64,000 bases of DNA from Pseudomonas fluorescens (GTDB lineage: Bacteria > Pseudomonadota > Gammaproteobacteria > Pseudomonadales > Pseudomonadaceae). This document shows positions 61,601 through 64,000 of the stretch, piece after piece. Position 1 is the first letter of the stretch, and the number at the start of each line of letters is the position of its first letter. Both the position numbers and the translations under genes were made by a program. The notes under the pieces are model-generated. The model saw only the letters and a program-made list of their open reading frames with translations. It made no database searches and was not told the origin of the DNA. The stretch covers positions 992,001 through 1,056,000 of the forward strand of contig NZ_CP012831.1 of assembly GCF_001307275.1 (NCBI RefSeq), written 5' to 3'.

Positions 61601-62269
61601 CGGACCTGGACCGCGGAAAACTCGGTGGGCATCGGCGGCGCCTACATGTGCGTGTACGGCATGGAAGGGCCTGGCGGCTATCAGTTCGTCGGGCGCACAT
61701 TGCAGATGTGGAATCGTTATCGGGAGGTCGCCGCATTCGACGGCAAACCCTGGTTGCTGCGGTTCTTCGATCAGATCCGCTTCTACCCGGTCAGCGCCGA
61801 TGAGTTGCTGCACATCCGCCGCGAATTCCCCCTGGGCCGCTTCGACCTGAAGATCGAGCACAGCCAGCTCAACCTCGCCGACTACCAGCGTTTCCTGGTG
61901 CAGGAAGCCGACAGCATCGCCGCGTTCCGCCACCAGCAACAAGGTGCCTTCGAGGCCGAGCGCGAGCGTTGGATCGCCAGTGGCCAGGCACACTTCGACA
62001 GTGAAGAACCGGCCATCTCGCCAAGTGAAGATGCGCAGCTGACTGACGGTCAACTGAGCGTCGACAGCCACATCGCTGGCAACCTCTGGCAAGTGCAGGT
62101 CGACGTGGGCACGCGGGTGGCCGCCGGTGATGTGCTGGTCATCCTGGAGTCGATGAAGATGGAAATCCCGCTGCTTGCGCCCTCGGCCGGCGTGGTGCGC
62201 GAGGTGCGCGTCCAGGCCGGTTCGGCGGTGCGCGCCGGACAGCGCGTCGTGGTGCTGGAACGTGACTGA
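58628..62269 (+). CDS. Guanidine/urea carboxylase (biotin-dependent), with in-frame REPIN
   Basis: A 1213-residue ATP- and biotin-dependent carboxylase. Residues 1-450 form biotin carboxylase (MFEKILIANRGAIACRI, KSTAGGGGIGMRV, FLEVNTRLQVEHGVTE). Residues about 455-755 are the KipA/AHS2 half and about 800-1020 the KipI/AHS1 half of the carboxyltransferase. The C-terminal biotinyl domain carries VLVILESMKMEIPLLAP, Lys in MKM. Context with DUF1989 genes and a guanidine-I riboswitch points to guanidine as substrate. Residues about 765-796 are translated REPIN sequence (GSELARDSGQ...LSRASSLPQG). GAGGGGGC precedes ATG 58628. Confidence 0.9.
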   Translation: MFEKILIANRGAIACRILRTLGELKVHGVAVYSQADAASLHILQADEAHCLGEGAAANTYLAVDKLLAIAKSSGATAIHPGYGFLSENAAFAEACEAAGVAFIGPTPQQLRVFGLKHTARDLARQHGVPLLEGTELLDSLDAALLAGTRIGYPVMLKSTAGGGGIGMRVCRSAAELSESFEAVKRLGQNNFSDAGVFIEKYIEKARHLEVQVFGDGQGQVIALGVRDCSVQRRNQKVLEETPAPNLPEGMADALCAAAIQLAQAVNYRSAGTVEFVFDSDAGRFYFLEVNTRLQVEHGVTEQVWGVDLVRWMVQLAAGDLPPLNELSQGLKAEGHAIQARLYAEDPGRDFQPSPGLLTAVKFPEADGKQLRIDTWVEAGCQIPPYFDPMIAKVIRWAPTREQARLGLHQALDKSLLYGVETNRAYLQQILLDAPFANGQPWTRCLDALVYRANTVEVLSPGTQTSVQDYPGRLGYWAVGVPPSGPMDSRSLRLGNRLLGNEEGAAALEITMNGPLLRFNCDARVAVTGAVIALTLDGEAVPMNTPLSIAAGATLAIGNISGAGARSYLCLQGGVQVPDYLGSKSTFTLGQFGGHGGRALCTGDVLHLAPLDEHTTLPPTSAPILELPSVRQIRVIYGPHGAPEYFTERSIQTFFDTAWEVHFNSSRTGVRLIGPKPEWVRADGGEAGLHPSNIHDNPYAIGAVDFTGDMPVILGPDGPSLGGFVCPVTVIEADLWQLGQLKAGDKVRFVPVDISTARSLALKWAPCGSELARDSGQSVTSMLDVPPLSRASSLPQGIVSPVVLDIGQDDTRLVARLAGDTHLLLEIGAPELDLVLRFRAHALMQALEHKQLHGVIDLTPGIRSLQVHYQPEQLPLAALLSIVAGEWDAVCAAQDLQVPSRIVHLPLSWDDPACQLAIEKYMTTVRKDAPWCPSNLEFIRRINDLPNLDAVQRTVFDASYLVMGLGDVYLGAPVATPLDPRHRLVTTKYNPARTWTAENSVGIGGAYMCVYGMEGPGGYQFVGRTLQMWNRYREVAAFDGKPWLLRFFDQIRFYPVSADELLHIRREFPLGRFDLKIEHSQLNLADYQRFLVQEADSIAAFRHQQQGAFEAERERWIASGQAHFDSEEPAISPSEDAQLTDGQLSVDSHIAGNLWQVQVDVGTRVAAGDVLVILESMKMEIPLLAPSAGVVREVRVQAGSAVRAGQRVVVLERD
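60920..61014. repeat. REPIN inside the carboxylase coding sequence
   Basis: CCCTGTGGGAGCGAGCTTGCTCGCGATAGCG and its inverse arm ending GCTCGCTCCCACAGGG lie wholly within the coding frame. There is no stop codon in frame across it. It lies between the AHS2 and AHS1 domains. Confidence 0.95.
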
Positions 62270-62291
62270 ACTCAATCAAAGGATTAACACC

Positions 62292-64000
62292 ATGAACCTT
62301 TCGCTTCGCTTGGACGACCTGCGCGATGCCTATCGCAGCGGCGAACTGACGCCTCGCAAATTGCTGTTGGACCTGCGGGAAAAAGCCGCGGCGCTGAACC
62401 CGGACTATCACCTGTTCATCCACCTGCTGACGGTCGAGGAACTGGAGCCCTACCTGGCCGCATTGGAAGGCCGCGACCTGGAAAGCTTGCCCCTGTATGG
62501 CGTACCTTTTGCCATCAAGGACAACATCGACCTGGCCGGCATTCCGACCACGGCAGCCTGCCCGGCGTTTGCCTATGTGCCGCCACGCTCGGCGACCATT
62601 GTCGAGCAGTTGCTGGCACTGGGCGCGATCCCCCTGGGCAAGACCAACCTCGACCAGTTCGCCACCGGGCTCAATGGCACCCGCTCGCCCTACGGCGCCT
62701 GCCGCAACAGCGTGTTGCCCGACTATCCGGCAGGCGGTTCGAGCGCCGGCTCGTCGCTGGCCGTGGCCCTGGGGGTGGCGAGTTTTGCCTTGGGCACCGA
62801 TACCGCCGGCTCCGGTCGGGTGCCCGCCGCGCTGAACAATCTGGTGGGATTGAAAGCCACCCTGGGCTTGATCTCCACGGCGGGCGTGGTCCCGGCCTGT
62901 CGCACGCTGGACTGCGTCACGACCTTCACGGCGACGGCCAAGGAAGCCAGCCAGCTATTGGCGCTGACGGCCCGTCCAGACCCTCGAGACGACTACAGCC
63001 GCCACAACCCGCAGTGGAACGACGGCTCTTCGTTCGGCGCGCCTCGGCGCTTTCGTTTCGGTGTGCCGCGCCAGCAGGACCTGGCGTTTTTCGGCTGTCC
63101 TGAAGGTCCGCAACTGTTTCTGGAGGCCATCGAGCGACTCGAACGTCTGGGCGGCGAAGCCGTGGAACTGGACCTGTCGCCGTTCCTGGAAGCCGCACGG
63201 CTGCTTTATGAAGGCCCGTGGGTGGCCGAACGCTACAGCGTTGCCGGCCCATTGATGGAGCACGAACCCGACGCCGTACTGCCCGTCATCCGCGCCGTAT
63301 TGGCGAAAGCGCCTACGGTAGATGGCGTACAAACCTTCCGCGCCCGCTACCGTTTGCAAACGCTCAAAGCCCAATGCGACCGGGCCATGGACGCGCTTGA
63401 TTGCGTACTCACACCGACCATTGGCCGGCCAGTGACCCTCGCCGAACTGGCCGCCGAACCGGTGCTACGCAACTCGGAACTGGGTTACTACACCAATTTC
63501 ATGAACCTGCTGGACTACGCCGCCGTCGCCGTTCCCAGCGCGTTCATGACCAACGGCTTGCCCTGGGGTGTGACGCTGTTCGGTCGAGCCTTCACCGATC
63601 AATACCTCTTGAGCCTGGCCGATGCCTTGCAGCGTCAACAGGACAAGACCTTGCCCGTGCCCGCCCACCCGGCGCGCCACGACCGGGCGCGACTGGTCGT
63701 GTGCGGCGCACACCTGGACGGGTTGGCGCTGAACTGGCAGCTCAAGCAACGCGGTGCCCGGCTGATCGAGGCCACCCAAAGCTCGCCGCACTACCGCCTC
63801 CATGCCTTGGCCGGCGGCCCACCCTTGCGACCCGGCATGGTTCGGGTTCGTGAAGGTGGCGTGGCGATCGAGGTCGAAGTCTGGGAGCTGCCGAGCAGTG
63901 AACTGGGCTCGTTCCTGACGGGCATTCCCGCACCGTTGGGACTGGGCAAGGTGCAACTGGCCGATGGGCGCTGGGAGAGCGGATTCATCTGTGATTCGTA
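62292..64000 (+). CDS. atzF: Allophanate hydrolase (3' end outside window)
   Basis: 569 codons are present before the window ends, nearly the full length of about 600. It begins MNLSLRLDDLRDAYRSGELT. The amidase-signature triad is complete: AIKDNID (Lys76), PAGGSSAGSS (cis-Ser about 151), GTDTAGSGRVPAA (Ser174). The C-terminal allophanate-hydrolase domain starts near residue 465 (RLVVCGAHLDGLALNWQLKQRGAR). It splits allophanate into ammonia and CO2, the final step of the pathway. It follows the carboxylase gene after 22 bases. Confidence 0.94.
   Translation, partial: MNLSLRLDDLRDAYRSGELTPRKLLLDLREKAAALNPDYHLFIHLLTVEELEPYLAALEGRDLESLPLYGVPFAIKDNIDLAGIPTTAACPAFAYVPPRSATIVEQLLALGAIPLGKTNLDQFATGLNGTRSPYGACRNSVLPDYPAGGSSAGSSLAVALGVASFALGTDTAGSGRVPAALNNLVGLKATLGLISTAGVVPACRTLDCVTTFTATAKEASQLLALTARPDPRDDYSRHNPQWNDGSSFGAPRRFRFGVPRQQDLAFFGCPEGPQLFLEAIERLERLGGEAVELDLSPFLEAARLLYEGPWVAERYSVAGPLMEHEPDAVLPVIRAVLAKAPTVDGVQTFRARYRLQTLKAQCDRAMDALDCVLTPTIGRPVTLAELAAEPVLRNSELGYYTNFMNLLDYAAVAVPSAFMTNGLPWGVTLFGRAFTDQYLLSLADALQRQQDKTLPVPAHPARHDRARLVVCGAHLDGLALNWQLKQRGARLIEATQSSPHYRLHALAGGPPLRPGMVRVREGGVAIEVEVWELPSSELGSFLTGIPAPLGLGKVQLADGRWESGFICDS

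Noticed and set aside
58628..62269. Plain urea carboxylase annotation
   Set aside because: The guanidine-I riboswitch and the two DUF1989 deiminase genes point to guanidine as substrate; urea activity may be secondary.

Overview
The window looks like chromosome of a fluorescent Pseudomonas (P. fluorescens group, broad sense). The evidence is gene content and order typical of the genus (algU-mucA-mucB-mucD next to nadB, sdhE, ygfZ; purC-MBL hydrolase-bamC-dapA-gcvR-bcp; ycgL-rnd; tctDE opposite tctCBA), high-GC coding sequence, and many REP/REPIN palindromes of the GTGGGAGCGAGCTTGCTCGCGA type between genes. The species is not fixed by what can be read here.

Layout. 1-12.4 kb: end of an oligopeptidase B gene, a lone cyclic-nucleotide-binding domain, a spermidine-synthase-like protein, an HNH nuclease, a TrmH-family RNA methylase, an M1-like protein without its zinc motif, YcgN, a nitroreductase, a hydroxyacid dehydrogenase, YcgL, RNase D, a methyltransferase and the lipid A modifier EptA. 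12.5-16.8 kb: a glutamine-synthetase-like enzyme and a tautomerase, each beside a LysR regulator. 17-21.1 kb: a four-gene envelope glycosylation operon (GtrB-like transferase, methyltransferase, GtrA-like flippase, large membrane protein). 21.4-25.5 kb: DUF1508 protein, AraC/cupin pair, remnant of a phytanoyl-CoA-dioxygenase-like gene, chemoreceptor, small DUF3077-like protein. 25.7-27.8 kb: an accessory patch downstream of the tRNA-Ser(CGA) 3' end, with a broken toxin fused in frame to its antitoxin, flanking inverted-repeat elements, and a trypsin-like protease of low GC. 27.9-35.8 kb: housekeeping block (purC, MBL hydrolase, bamC, dapA, gcvR, bcp, AI-2E-type transporter, tusA, M48 protease). 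35.8-44.4 kb: envelope stress regulon (algU-mucA-mucB-mucD, no mucC), nadB, ygfX-like, sdhE, ygfZ, HDOD protein. 44.6-51.2 kb: two-component system TctDE divergent from the tricarboxylate transporter TctCBA and an AbrB-type permease. 51.3-53.8 kb: ung, an enoyl-CoA hydratase family protein and a Tyr-rich lipoprotein.

The most notable system is at 54.0-64.0 kb. A sigma-54 type promoter (GG-N10-GC) is followed by a guanidine-I (ykkC) riboswitch, then a nitrate/taurine-type ABC transporter, two DUF1989 proteins (UAAP1/UAAP2, carboxyguanidine deiminase subunits), a 1213-residue biotin carboxylase of the urea/guanidine carboxylase family, and allophanate hydrolase, which runs off the window end. 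Together these form a guanidine uptake and degradation pathway: guanidine to carboxyguanidine to allophanate to ammonia and CO2. It appears to be under both nitrogen (sigma-54) and guanidine (riboswitch) control. A complete REPIN palindrome sits in frame inside the carboxylase gene and is translated as a roughly 32-residue inter-domain linker, the most unusual single observation in the window.
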